Assembly (NCBI GenBank): GCA_946902985.2
Contig: OX336388.2
Span: 1,507,738,545 to 1,507,802,544 of the forward strand
Direction of reading: 5' to 3'
DNA length: 64,000 nt
Source of the DNA: Meconema thalassinum
Lineage: Eukaryota; Arthropoda; Insecta; Orthoptera; Tettigoniidae
Shown: in pieces, positions 45,463 to 58,789 of the stretch
How the letters are laid out: each line of letters starts with the position of its first letter
How positions within the stretch are numbered: position 1 is the first letter of the stretch
Notes under the pieces: model-generated
What the model was told of the DNA's origin: nothing
The model's input: the letters and a program-made list of their open reading frames with translations, nothing else
Databases searched by the model: none
Translations under genes and position numbers: made by a program

Positions 45463-48400
45463 TGTGCCCGTTTAGACCGGAGTCCGCACGACCACATATG
45501 CATTTTACCAATAATCAGTCAGCACAAGAATCAAAATATCCCGGAGCGCCAGATGGGTTAAAGCTAATCGCAATAACGACATCAAATGAAAAAAATGCTT
45601 TACTGATTTTTGGCTCAATGCAACAATAAGGATAGAAGGAGATTCAATTGGGTATGACACATCTGGTAAAATTATCTCAGTTTATTTTGAAGTTAAAATT
45701 GACTGCAAAGATGCTCAAAGCAGCATCATCCACGTGTGGCGATCCACACTCTTATTTACACACAATATACATAAATTTTCCAAACACATTTGACAATCTT
45801 TTTGGAAACACAAGTCCGATTAATAGTCCTGTAGACTGTGTTCCAAAATTATTAATAATTAATTCCAGTTCAAAGTTAATTGTCTATACTGGAAATATCG
45901 TAGATCACTGTTTGAATATTTACATGATATTAACACTGGTAGAATAAATGTTCATAGAATTTTAAATTTTCACTTATTTTCCAGTTTTCAAAAATATATT
46001 GTCGAAAATATTATTATCATTGAATCAACACACATTATTTACACATCTTAATAACATCTGAAAAGTATTTGACCTTGAGCATAGCATCGAAGAACTGTGC
46101 GAAGCACAACAACAATTAATTGTTCTTCTGACATTAAACATTCGAGAAGTGACTCGATTATGAACTTCAAGTTCCTAACAAAATACATGATTTCTGAATC
46201 ATCAACTTGATCACTAAATTGTTGAACCATTCAACTATTCAAATTTCCACTCGGAATCATTATTATAAAAATATTTATATTTATGGCCATTTTTAGTAAC
46301 TTTTACAACTTGCAATTCTTCGACAGAATGCGGAAATAAGAATTGTAGCTTTATAATAAATTCATTTAGTTCATGGCACTAGGATTGAAAATATCCTTCA
46401 AATTATTCGTGGTTAAAGAATTATTTTTAATTGGCAGTGGCCCATTCTATTATTTGTGTAAGAACACAATATTACAACAACAACGGCAAAGGTCTTCCTC
46501 TGTAGAAGAATAAACTACTATCATGACAAATCCGGGTTCTAGCAAAATCAAAGTCTAAATGGAATTCGTAAACAAGGTTGAAATAAGAACTGATGGTTTC
46601 AAAGAAATAACCTTCGGGTCATTCATCCGACGAAATGTGTAGCTCCAATACTCCTACTATAAACCTGAGCCATCGAACCTGCTATTTGATTGATGCTCGA
46701 AAAAACCTCTTCATTCCTGCGACTTAAACATGCGCACCTGGGAATGGCATTTCAACTACTCCACACATACAAATTTTCTTCCCAAAATTTATACAATAAA
46801 TCAAGCCTCTGCTTGTTATCAACACTGGAAGATTAATAAACTGACAAGTTTATTTTATTTTACCATTCAGTTCAACCCGTGAATTTACCATACTTATGAA
46901 AATCTTTATTTCACTTTCGAGTGTATTTACGTCATGATTTTATATAAAAACAAAAATATCCTATTTGATACAAATATCATTTGCTTCCCGTTTCATGCCT
47001 CTCCGTGTTATCTGAAAAATATACTTTGCTCAATGCAAATATCAACTGTTCAACCAGAACTGAAATGTTGGTTGAATGCGGGCTCGTGTTAACCACTCTC
47101 CTTCGGAAAATCTCCTGTTCCAAACTAGAAATGATTAAACTACTTCATAGGCTCCTTCTCAATACATATGATTATTATAAAATATAATATCCAAGAATTA
47201 TTTAGAAAAATTATGAAAATTATTATTATTATTATTAGTGGATTATTATTATTATTATTATTTATACCATTTTAAATATGTTTAATAATCATCTCATTAT
47301 GTGAGAATCCACATGTTCGAATCTTCGAATATGGAAAAAATATCCATTCCTCAACAAAAATAATTTAACTCAACCTTTACATCGACGGTTTTCCGTGGTT
47401 TCCCTAAAATATGAAAAATTCAAATAAATCTTCGAAATGCTCGGTCATCGATCCTAAACTGTTCTGAGTGCTGAAAATGCTCAGAATAACTCTAATATGT
47501 CTTGCGTAAATCATTGCAAGCTTTAAATACGAAGAAAAAAATAAAATGTGTTGGTCATCTGCAGAAAAATAGTTTGTTCCAATTAGCTAGGCATAATATA
47601 ATTCAAATGTGGCTTACATTTCTTGATGGTCTTGAAGTGAAGTAAACCTGGTCTGTACCAGATTTATCCATCGACATGCCCTATCGGACAAGCACGTATA
47701 ATCCTTGTATCGGCCGCCATTATATACCCACAATCCGTCTAGTCAGACATAGTGGTAGTATCTTTTGACGTTTGAATAAACTGTTGTTCCATTTTAATAT
47801 GGGCTTCTATCAAAGCCATAACAGTTTGTTTAAATAGGGTCAGATCTAAGTGATCTATTCTTAGATATGTCAGTTGTAACATAACTCACGGTAATCTTAT
47901 CAGTACAAGAAAAACACTGACAGTCTAAGCAATCAACGGCTGTTCTGAAGATCGTTCCCTGGGCATGGTTTATTATATCACCATCTACCATGCGCTAAGC
48001 AACTTGTAGTTTCCCTTGCGTAGACTAATGAACGCCACCGTTATAGACTAGTCTTCAGTGTACTGACAGATCGAAGTGGTTAACTAGTTACAAAATAATG
48101 AAAACTGACTGAAATGGATTTAAATATCCAAGTATTATGTTATTACTGGACTGTGACAAAATATTAATTCTAGACAAAGTCTAGCATATGTCCATGTAGA
48201 AATATAAATATTTCCACCAATGTCTGTAGAAAAATCAATCACCTCAGTGATTCTCCTCGCCGTAAACTTACTAAGTTCCACCTCGTAGCGCAGCACTTTC
48301 GTGACTATCACGACTTTGAAAAGAACTTCTGCGTAGATCCGGCAACCATGTGCCTTGGCTCAGCGTCGTAGCAACTTGCTAGGCAACTGCTTGTGTTGAA

Positions 48401-48793
48401 ATGAGCTATCGATGCTTCGGCCAGCCGGCTTTTATTCAAAACTTTCAGGGTCACGCCGCATCAGCTGACATCTGGAAATCCTCATATCTCTTGAATTCCT
48501 GGTCCGATTTACTTGATACTAATTGCATTCTCTTTCATTTGGCAGTGCCAGTAATCTGATCCCAGTCTCAAGTCTCTACTCCATGGTTAACTATTTAATC
48601 AATAAATAGCCTCCACCTCTGCTATTACTCGCTACGTCACTTGACATCCAAGTATCGGTAAATTCTTTCCAATTGCTTCGAGAAGCAATGTAGCGCGATA
48701 TTCAAATATCTCAACTTTCAAAAGCGGCTACAGCCTTTCCCTTGATATCTAGGTGTCTGAATCTTGGAATACCCATTCCTAGAGTTGGGCACA
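45463..48793 (-). repeat. LTR (5' LTR in element orientation)
   Basis: 3,331 bp copy of 38690-42031. Reading leftward, a candidate primer site TGGCTTCGAACGTGGGTCTC lies about 22 bases inside the internal region (plus-strand 45421-45440). Confidence 0.93.
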
Positions 48794-51700
48794 GTACAGT
48801 ATATCTGGTAAATAATGAGGGTACGCCACGAGGATATATTCCCGAATTTGGTGCGCAACTATGAAACACGGCAAATATTACTAGGTATGGTTGTATTTTA
48901 CGTTGTATAATGAGACAATTAAATCAGTTGTTGTGGAACAGATGTATTGAACCCGCTGAGCTATGGTTCATGTGATATTTTTTATGACAGAACATTTATG
49001 ATGGGATGTTGTACCTTTGAACACACCCTGGAAGCCACGTGGAGCTGAGAGCTCACGCTATACTCTTTGAAGTAGCGTTGAATCGCACTTTTGACTTTGG
49101 TGAGAACTGCTAATTATTCATCTGAGGTCTTATTAGTTAATTTTATTCTTTCACAAGACTCAGAATATTCCATTTCGTCATGCTGCATTATTAAAACAGT
49201 TTTGAGAATGTTATTTTAGCTTAAGGTAAGGTAGATACGCAAATAGGAACGTAAGTAGTCGCTCAACGACTTCGGTTGGACGACCTACTTCCTTGAGACA
49301 CTCAGTGCCTTGCACTACGTCTGGAGAATCCGCCCAGTACAGGCGTGTAATTGCTTTTGTCCTGTAAGACATAGAAGAATATCCGCTTGTTAGCGTTGAA
49401 TTGGTTATCAGGTGCCATCGTGCACTGGCATATCGTAAAATACTGGTATTTATGCACAGTGAGCCACAGAAACATATTGAAGATAATTATTGGCAAGTAT
49501 TAGTGAATTATATAATTTTACCGGAACACCACATTTTAGTACCCACGTGTTTGTGGAGGGCCAAATGCCTTGTGGAAAATATACAGGTAAATGTGATGCA
49601 ACTACTTCAAATAAGTGTGATTATGATAGTGTAACATAATTGGATTGCCAGAGTGAAGTTTTTATTTCCAAAACGACGTACATTTTACCGATGCTGCATG
49701 ATAGAAAAGTAGCGTCATTAGCACGTGCAGAATCATAGAGCAGTGCTGTCTCACGTATCTATTCACATCCACGAAATTAAGGCTGTGTTATCAATTACTA
49801 TCAAAGCCCACAACATTGACGACGAACATTATATTTTTGGAAAGTGAAAGAATGAACTTCATAATTTATTTCACCGTCAACGTGACCAGACTATTCCACA
49901 CCATGTTTGAATCAGTCATCATGGGCTAATACCATCCTGGTATGAGGGTGATGTTTCTACGAGAACTAGCAAGATGGTGGAGCTTGCAGAACCGAGGACG
50001 AGAAGGAAGGAATCCAAGATGCCATTTCCAGGCATATCCAGCATATTCACGGAGTTGTCGACAGGGACGAATCGAACCCTGGTCTTTGGAGGAGTCCAGA
50101 TGGGAATCCTGATAAGGATAATACCGTTCCAGAGATCCAAAGAGGATTTTGTACAACCCTGGTTATTGGATAGAGGGCTGAGTGATAGCTTCTCCATGCC
50201 GTGAGTTTTTGGACATCCCTTCTCTTGTTCTAGTTCTGGTGGTATATTAGATTTAATGTAGTTTGTGAATCAACCACACTCTGTGTCAGCCATTTTCCTA
50301 GGTAGGGTTTGTATCTAGTTTAATTTAATGTCATTTATTTCAGTATAGTGAGACACTCTTGGGTCCGACATTTTGGTTAACCCTAGTGCAGCTTGATGAA
50401 CGTCGTAGAACGTCAAAGCCTATCTTTTGCTAGATGTGACCGTAGTCATTCGAGGCTATTTTGTACAACCCTATTTGGGGTGATTTTTCAAGTCTTTGCT
50501 GACTTTAGTTATGCCAATCAGATGTCATGGTTATTTCTTTAACTGCATTCTTTGCAGCCAGTTTTGATACACCCCTGACTTTCGTTAGAACAGTCGTATC
50601 AGTTAGGCAATCGACTGTAATTGCCAGTTTTGTCAATGAATTATATTTTCATTTTGAATAAGCTCAGAAGCTATTCTTGGTCAAGTTTGAACCTAACGAT
50701 TAGAAGGAATGTTTCGTTGCCTAGCATCGAACTCAGTTCCCAACGTATCATTAAGCAGATCCTTGTATGGAATCTGCGCCACAATTATCATTTTGCTTGT
50801 GTCATGTAAGACACGTTTTTATTTGATGTTGTACTAGCAACTAGTGAATTGTATTTTGAGAGCAAAGAGCTCCAGTAATTGTAAGATTACTATCATTTAG
50901 ACGTCTTTGGTAGAAAGACGGAATTATATTATTCTATTCAGATTTATTGCGTGTTTTTTTATACACGGAATCTTTAGAGGTTCATAACCCATGGTAAAGT
51001 TTTTTATGAACAGGCCAGATGTATAGTTTTATTTTGATTAAATCGCCGGCCTTGAATAATGTGTGTTTTGTGTCGACCGAACGCAGGAATGTGGTAACCT
51101 GCTGGTGACATAAACTGGTTTTGTAATCCAGTGGCCTTGAGAGCACGCTTCATTTGTTTGTGAGACAGGACTACTTTCGACAAGAGACAGAATGCAATTG
51201 TATTCGCTTTTTCTTTCATTGCAACTTACCTTATGTAACCCAGTTTTCAACCCTGTCTCAGATCACATGTTTTATAGATTGCTTTTGGATAGTTGAGCGC
51301 ACTTCTTGTGTGTACCGTTTTGACGTGTACAATTAGGTCAGGTTTTCTATAGTGAGTTGCAGGCGACCCTGTTAAATGCAGGAATTTATTGTATGAAGGT
51401 ACTTGTGATTACCTTGTCCGGGAGGGTTCCCGTTGACCAGATGTTATTGGAAGGTAACTGTTGTGGACAGGCCTATCCCAGAGTTATTGAATGCGAGCTT
51501 TGCGCCGCTGGTAACCCGTGTTATTGTGTGTCCGAGTTGTTATTGCTCGTTGATCTTATTCCGACTGTTGAGTCGAGGCTTTTTGGTGGAGAATGATCTC
51601 AGTGTAGACACTCCGTGCCTGAGCTATTGTCAGTATTATTCGCCATAAACCAACGATAAACCTAAACCGACAACTTAATAATAAAACGCATAACTTTGGT

Positions 51701-53235
51701 AAAACAAAATCTAACTAATGAATTCTTTCTATCTAACTTTGTTCTGTTGCATTTTGGAACTGTTGACATAGCCGTGCAGTTGAAGGTAATTTCCTTGTGT
51801 GGAAATGACTAGGACAGTTGACACTTTTGTAGCGACCTGAAGCATGCGCGAACCTCGAGTTCGTAGCTTGTGGAGCTCAGGCCATACGATGTCAGACGTG
51901 GTCTCAACTACGCATTCGTCACCGTAATTACACACATTAGATGACTATGGCTTACAAAGAGTAAACCAAGGTGTAGGCAGGAATGTAATAAAGATTTGTG
52001 TCCATTTCACTACTTATTCATGATGTACAAGTGTGTAAATCCTACATGTTACCTTATTGTGTGCTGATAGCACGTAGTTATTAAGAATCATTCAATGTTT
52101 TTCATGGCTGTACACTTAGATTTGTTGTAATTGTTTTCGGTCACGGACGTCATCGCCGTAAATTTTGTTATTAACTGTTAGGACTTAGCTAGATGATTAC
52201 CGTTAAATGTAAATGTGGAAATGGTATCATCCTAACTTAGATTTGTTTTACTACCCTGTTAATTGTAAATTCTGATATTAGCTTAATCTTGTAACTTGAA
52301 CTAGGGACTTGCGTCGTACCATTTTCCTAGTGTTGCTGTTGTTGCTTTATTATTGTGAGATAGATCTTTCGCAAGGGTTTTCCGTAACTTCTCAGGTAGG
52401 GACCTGCTCTTTATTATCTTTTGTTTATTAGTTTGCGGACTAGCCGATCATAACCCTCCGAACTAGGCTAGGGGCTTGTGAATTTTAATAAATTTTCACG
52501 GTGTTTTACTTAAGTCTGTATGTTTAATTTCTCAGTCTAGTTTTTAAGGCGAACCTTTCCTTAGGCAGTCTATGACCATCGTCACCATGTACCACGATCC
52601 CCGTGGACTACAGTGTCTCGTGCCGCTCAGCCTATTAGGAAGTTCACCTGATCCTCACGGTAATTTTATTCGACTTATGGGATGTTAGGAAAGTCATCGT
52701 GGTTGTTGACTCGACTAACGGTCTCAGTATGAAGGGCAGGGTTTCGTACTTCTGAAGATAGTTATGGAAAGGCCACTGTCAAGACGGACCAATAGCAACA
52801 TTTGTTTCTGTTGAGATCATTATACAAAATATAATGAGAAAACAAATATTGATATTTTTATATACAACACATTTGAACTTTGGCCCTCTGATGATGGCCA
52901 CTTGACAGTCGAAAATCGTAATCCTAAATTGGCCCATTATTTAATAATAATTATAACTAAGTTAGTGTTCTCTTCACGAGTTTTACATCAATCTTCATAA
53001 ATGTTCTGCTCGTCTTCCTACATTAATTGTTTTCAGGACTGCTTATTTATTTATTTATTATTTGGGACCGGATTATCAGGTTTGTACCTATTTTTTCCAT
53101 ACTTCTAAACACAAAAATGACTTCAATACTTTTCCGAATCACACTCAAAAGACCCATATCCATGAGTTCTCCAGTACCTGAAACAACCTAAATGACATGC
53201 GAGTACCTAAAAAAAATGCAGTTTTATTCTATTTA
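48794..53235. other. unassigned 4.4-kb stretch
   Basis: No gene or repeat recognised with confidence. The open frames here are short and featureless. TTTGTACAACCCT occurs twice (about 50148 and 50460). A dispersed piece at 52967-53028 has an inverted match near 38255-38325. Confidence 0.4.
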
Positions 53236-55310
53236 CTAGCAGTAGTGCCCGGCTTCGCCCGCTGGATGTATTTGTGTTATGGATGATAATGAATACTACG
53301 ACAGAACTGGCACATGATACTTAACTAACAGAAACCAATATTTTAAAAACATATATTTTTGTGGTGGTGGTTGTAGTGGGGGTGATAAGTAGTAGCTACA
53401 GTATAATGGACGTAACATTCAGTTCAATTTCCCGTAATGATAATTATGAATAGAGAAACAGCTATTTACTAACTGCAACACTGACACATGTAATTTACAA
53501 ACTAATTTACAAAAAAATAGATAGAACAGTAAGTGAAACAAAAGACACTGCCTAGGGCTTATATCTCATTGGCTGTTAGAAATGTAGAGACCAATAGTGT
53601 CGTCTTTTGTCGCATAGCGCCGTACGAAAATAATCAGAACTCTTTGGCATACTTTGGCTGTCACGAGCTACTGAGGTAGCAATAGTATCATTTATCACCA
53701 CAAAGCGCTAAACTTTAAGTTTCAGAATAAATGAAGGTAAATTTGAAAGCACCAACGCTTATTGCAGCTGATAACCTCAATGTACTGCACCAACACCATT
53801 GCACTTTTACAGAGGCATAATATTTTCATGATGATAAGTAATCCTTTTGCACTAATTAACCCCCCGTGACTGCAATTTATAAACAGCGCAACATGCAACT
53901 ATTTTCGCAATTCTGCACCAGAACACTGGTAGGGGTGACGTGATGCAGCCCGAACTGCCCGTCAACAACAGACTTATTAAAATACTCTTACAGTTACATT
54001 ACTACGGACATGAATGGTTCTAGGGCCTTAATACGTGGTTTTCAGGTTCATTTTGTCTGTTATTCTAAATGTAGGGAATGGGGAGCGTTGTCCAAAATAT
54101 CAAGTGAACAGTGCTATTAGCAGGATTTCAAAGTGTATGTAAAATTTGGTGCAATTAAGAGAAACGGTGAGGGGTCTGTCCAAAATGTCATGCAGTCACT
54201 GTTACTCGCAGGGTTCCAAAGGGTAAGTATACAAATTGTCGTTCAGATCGGTGAAACGGTATAGATGTGTACCAAAGAGCCTAAATGCAGGGAATGGAGG
54301 GGTCTGTCCAAAATTTCATGCAGTCAATGTTACTCGCAGGGTTCCAAAGGGTAGGCTAAGTATACAAATTGCCATTCAGATCGGTGAAACGGTATAGATG
54401 TGTGCCAAAGGGCCTAAATGCAGGGAAAGGAGTGGTCTGTCCGAAATTTCATGTAAACAGTGTTACTCGTAGGGTTCCTAAGTGTAAGTATACAACTTTT
54501 GCTTCAGATTGGTGAAAGGGTGTAGATTTGTGCCAAAGGGCCTAAATGCAGGGAATGGACTAGTCTTTCATAAATTTCATGTGGGCAGTGTTACTCGCAG
54601 GGTTCCAAAGGGTAAGTATACAAATTTTGGTTCAGATCGGTGAAACGGTGTAGATTTGTGTCAAAGGGCCTAAATGCATGGAATGGAGTGTTCTGTCCGA
54701 AATTTCATGCAGACTGTGTTACTCGCAGGGTTCCAAAGGGTAAGTCTACAAATTTTGGTTTTGATCGGGGGAACGGTGTAGATTTGTGCCAAAGGGCCTA
54801 AATGCAAGGAATGGAGTGGTCTGTCCGAAATTTCATGTAAAGAGTGTTACTCGCAGGGTTCCAAAAGAGTAAGTATACAAATTTTGGCTCAGATCGGGGA
54901 AAAGGTGTAGATTTGAACCAAAGGGCCTAAATGCAGGGAATGGACTGGTCTGTCATAAATTTCACGTGGACAGTGTTGCCATCAGGGTTCCAAAGGGTAT
55001 GTATACAAATTTTGGTTCAGATAGGTGAAACGGTGTACGCATCACTAACCATAACGCCAGCGCATGCGGAGAGAGCTGTTCGGGAGCGCTTGTCCTACCG
55101 ACTTACTGAACAAAAATCAGTCTTGAAGGTCACCTGAGAGGTGTAGCCTAATGCTACATAGCCTAAACTATTCCTCTTGAATCAGGCTATCATATAGAAA
55201 CAAGAATTTTTAGAATCGGACTGGTAATTCCAGAGATTAGCGCGTTTAAACACATAAACACTCAAACACACGAACACACAAACTCTTCAGCTTTATTATA
55301 TTAGTATAGA
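53236..55310 (-). mobile_element. non-autonomous Helitron with internal minisatellite
   Basis: Read on the minus strand it begins TCTATACTAATATAATAAAG (from 55310), with A before it, and ends CGGGCGAAGCCGGGC then ACTACTGCTAG (to 53236), with T after it. TC start, CTAG end and insertion between A and T are the Helitron rules; the 3' hairpin here is short (GGC-GAA-GCC). The middle carries a tandem array of about 128-bp units at 54067-55035. No coding capacity. Confidence 0.8.
54067..55035 (+). repeat. 128-bp minisatellite inside the Helitron
   Basis: Units start AAATGCAGGGAATGGA at about 54283, 54415, 54543, 54670, 54799 and 54928, with a diverged one at 54067. Each carries TTACTCGCAGGGTTCC and CAGATCGGTGAAACGGT. 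Confidence 0.88.
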
Positions 55311-56537
55311 TTGTAGTATATGTGAATTTTTAGTCCGTTATTTTTAAAAGTAAACCACAAGACAGTGTTTATTGCCAGCTCTAGTAGTTTGAGAGACATC
55401 CTATCTGCCAGAAAATTCAAATATTTTCAGCATAATTCAGCTTATAACGTATTGTTTGGGTATTTACTGTCGGGAAAATGGGGATACATCTCTTATTGTT
55501 TCTAAGTGCCCTATATTATAATTATTAATGAAAGTTAAATAAACGGGCTAAAGTGTAAAAATCACCTTTGACATCTTTGGTTTTATTGATTTTGAATAAT
55601 TAACATATTTAAGGAGAGTAAATATTGCCTAAAAGTGTGAGGTTCTTGGTGGTAATTTGATAAAAGACGTATTTTTTTGAAAAACATTTACACCTTCGGT
55701 GCAATCAGATTTTCTAGTAACAATAAGGCATTAATTTTAAGCTTTGAGTAGGTTATGTTAACTTTTGCTACACTTTAAACATAAGAACCTATTTAAAAAC
55801 AAAACAAAAAACTACCGGTACTTTTTGATTTTGAAAACCTAAGATGACAATTTGAAAACCTAAATATCCGGTATCCATTTATTATATATAGTATTTAATA
55901 GATATTATATTATAACGTACATTTTACCCCCACCCATTCATATTGGGCAAATTTGCGCTGACCAAGTGAAGAGTTACATTTGGTAGCAATACTTATGGGC
56001 TCGCTGGCTCAAGGCTGTCTACAATTGGAATAAAGTATACTTGCCCCCCTCCCCCGTGGGACAGACCTGATTTCATGTCACAATCGTGTTTGTACTGAAG
56101 AGTCCTCCTGATAGCTTTATTTGTCACATACAGAAGAGAGAGTGGCAGAGCTTTTACGTGTATTGCTCGTACGCACAGTTGAGCCACAGGTCAAGCGTAC
56201 AAAATATAAACCGGAAGAAGAGTAATCCCTTGAACCCTGCCGCTCACTGTCAGCCTCAATGTCACAGGTAGGGGACGCGAGTAATGGGATTATGATACCA
56301 ACTTTCAAAATGTCAAGTATTCTTTTTTTGTAGGCATGACAGCTGGCATGGGTGAATCAATACGCGTTGTGTGGTGTGAATAATTTACTGTACTATTCAT
56401 GTAACTTGGGGATCAGGTAATGTGTAAGTTTAATACATGAAACCCTGCAGTGCACCAGTCAATATATAGGTGTAGCCCGAAAGAGACGTACTGTATATCA
56501 TGTTTCCCAAAAGTAATAATAGTAATAATAATAATAA
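55311..56537. other. unassigned sequence
   Basis: No gene seen. 56263-56312 resembles 63123-63170 (ATTATGATACCAACTTTCAA and neighbours), a short dispersed repeat. A TAA-rich run (56515-56537) lies at the 3' end of the next Helitron. Confidence 0.45.
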
Positions 56538-56719
56538 CTAGATGAAACCCGTCAAAACATGACGGACAATGGAAAACAAATTTACTGAAGAAGCTTCTTA
56601 TATAAGTTACATTCTTTGTACGATTACTTTTTAGCACTATTGCAACTTTAAGGGCGTTAAAAGATAGCACTCTCAGCATTGCAACATATTGCTGGTCATG
56701 ACTGAAAACGTGATGAGGT

Positions 56720-58474
56720 CATCATCATCTTGCACAGTTTCCAGCCACTGGCCGGGTCTGTTTGGAACACAAGCCTCTCCAACGTCTTCTGTCTTCCCAC
56801 CATCTCTCAGCCTCCACCCTTGTCCAGTCTTCTCCTCTCTTCTTCACGCTTTCTTCCACCCCCTTCAGCCACCTGTCTCTCGGTCTCCCTCTTGGTCTCT
56901 TTCCTTCCCACTTCGTCTCGTGTATCCTCATGGGTATCCTCTTCTCCTCCATTCGTCTTACATGTCCATACCATATAAGTCTAGATTTCTCTATACCATC
57001 CTGTAATGGTTCCTCCTTCATTAATTCTCTGGTCCTCTCATTTCTTATTCTGTCCCTCTTTGTAGCTCCAATACTGCTTCTCAAGAACCTCATCTCACTG
57101 GCATGTATTTTGCTCTTCTCCCTTCCTTTCATAACCCAGGTCTCCGAGGCATACGTCAAGATAGGGACATAGTACGATATATGATCTACTTGCTGTTCTG
57201 AGGGACATCCCTGCTCCATAACATGCTTCTCACACTCCTCCGGAATGCTTCTGCCTGTCTCCCCCGCTCATTTATTTCTCTACCGTTTCTTCCATTCTCT
57301 TGTATCATGCTTCCCAGATACTTGAAACTCTCCACTTTCTTCAGCTGTTCCCCACCAATTGTTATTCCCGTTGTGGTCCTTTCCTTCTTCCTTGTTGTGA
57401 TCACCATCTCACTCTTATTTATGCTAAATTTCATCCCATATCCTTGAATTATTCCTTCCCACACGTCCAACTGTTCCTGTATCTCCTCCTCCTTGTTTCC
57501 ACAATCATCAAATCATCCGCAAACACCATTGCTTTCATCTTTCCTTCCCCAATTACTTGTGCCGCTCGGGTCATTATGTCATCCATCACCACAATGAAAA
57601 GTAACGGTGATAGTGCACTTCTTTGTTTCAGGCCGTTTCTCTGTTCCACCCAGTCCGATCTCTCTCCTCCCACTTTCACACAGTTCACGCTTCCCTTGTA
57701 CATCTCTTTTATCCACCTTATAGTCCATTTTTCTACTCCTCTATCCTCCAGGGACTTCCATACTTTGTTTCTGCATACACTGTCATATGCTTTCTCAATG
57801 TCCAGGAAGGCCATCAGTAGATCTGTTCCATACTCATAGTGCTGTTCTTGTAACTGACTTACAGCAAAAATCAAATCCACTTTGGACCTTCCTGCTCTGA
57901 AGCCATGTTGTTCTTCCCTCATCCCTCCTTCTATCCTTGTCCTAATTCTCCTTTCTAAAACTTTCTCAAACATCTTTGCACAATGACTCATCAGTGTTAT
58001 TCCCCGATAGTTTTTGCATTTTGTTCTACTACCTTTCTTGAAGATCGGGACAATTATTCCCTTTTTCCAGTCCTCTAGGGTCTTCCTTTCCTTCCATGCT
58101 GCCTTCATCACTCGGTACAACCATTGTATCCCCACCTCTCCTGCTGCTCTCACCATCTCCACACTCAACTCATCCACACCCGGTGCCTTCCCTCCTTACA
58201 TCTTCCTCACTGCATCTTCCACTTCTTTCCATGTTAAGTCTTTTTCTGTTTGCAGTTCATCTACTGTACCTCTTCCCCGATTTCTTCTTCCTCGCCGTGG
58301 TTTCCATTTGGGTTCAGGAGTTCTTCAAAATATTATTTCCACATTTTCTTCAGTTCTTCCCTATTTTGTATCCCTTGTCCCCTTTTGTTCACCATTCTGA
58401 CATAATCCGTAGGATCCTTCCGCCTCTTATTCTTTACCATCCCATACAGGACCTTGTTTGTACCTTCACTATCC
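56720..58474 (-). mobile_element. 5'-truncated LINE with a 30-bp target duplication
   Basis: TGCTGGTCATGACT.AAAACG (56690 on) recurs at 58475-58504, two mismatches over about 30 bases, flanking the insert. The minus-strand content is a non-LTR reverse transcriptase: GIIVPIFKKGSRTKCKNYRG, EEQHGFRAGRSKVDLIF, AFLDIEKAYDSV, LSPLLFIVVMDDI and VFADDLMIVE, then the C-terminal part PILTYASETWVMKG..SEMRFLRSS and GHVRRMEEKRIPMRI. The 3' tail on the minus strand is GATGATGATG. Frameshifts near 57495 and 57205, a stop near 58195 and a G-to-R change in the usual KQG(S) motif make it dead. A simple 3' repeat tail suggests an RTE-like clade; not certain. Confidence 0.88.
57186..58177 (-). pseudogene. LINE reverse transcriptase core
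   Basis: Two overlapping frames (58177-57449 and 57470-57186) hold the palm and thumb. FADDL is the catalytic site; the frame breaks right after it (VETRRRRYRN where the family expects VVETREEEIQE-like residues) and resumes as DVWEGIIQGYGMKFSINKSE. It would copy the element RNA at a nicked target. The upstream endonuclease is lost by 5' truncation. Confidence 0.85.
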
Positions 58475-58489
58475 TGCTGGTCATGACTT

Positions 58490-58690
58490 AAAACGTGATT
58501 AGGTAAATAGCCCAATACGTTCAAGAGTTTCTCCTTGAGCTTGATTGATTGTGATAAAGTAGGCCGAGCGAATAGGACATTGTTGCCTATTAAAAGAAAA
58601 TGTACTGTACCTGCAAGTGTTTTATCGGAAGGTGTTAAATCAAGTCGTAGGATTTGATCTCTCTGCCTAATATTACTGCACCTATTATAT
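58490..58690 (-). pseudogene. Helitron helicase C-terminal fragment
   Basis: Minus strand: LDLTPSDKTLAGTVHF in one frame, then after a shift CPIRSAYFITINQAQGETLE and RIGLF. This is the Pif1-type helicase end of Helitron proteins (R.QFP.R.AFA.TINK.QGQTL..VG..L). The following (P)VFSHGQ-like region is degraded and the LINE target duplication begins there. Several stops; not functional. Confidence 0.75.
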
Positions 58691-58789
58691 CCGAATCCAA
58701 GCAATTTCTTACATATTTCTTACAATTAATATATTACCATATATGAGTCCTTGGGAAACGTTCAGATTTCTAAGGAGCATAACTATGGC

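Larger units (their letters stand above)
38690..48793 (-). mobile_element. non-autonomous Gag-protease LTR retrotransposon with 3.3-kb LTRs
   Basis: Direct repeats 38690-42031 and 45463-48793 start TGTGCCC and end GGGCACA on the plus strand. The internal 3.4 kb has a single large ORF on the minus strand, so the element runs right to left. Flanking bases GTAT (38686-38689) and GTAC (48794-48797) would be a 4-bp TSD with one mismatch. The LTRs differ at scattered sites, clearly more than those of the Gypsy element at 8532 but still few per kilobase. There is no RT, RNase H or integrase, so movement would need a partner. Confidence 0.88.

Noticed and set aside
50020..50110. tRNA-like or primer-site-like phrase GAATCGAACCCTGG
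   Set aside because: No matching A box, acceptor pairing or LTR edge found nearby.
57300..57839. 179-aa plus-strand frame
   Set aside because: Antisense of the LINE reverse transcriptase, serine/proline/phenylalanine-rich as expected of a shadow.
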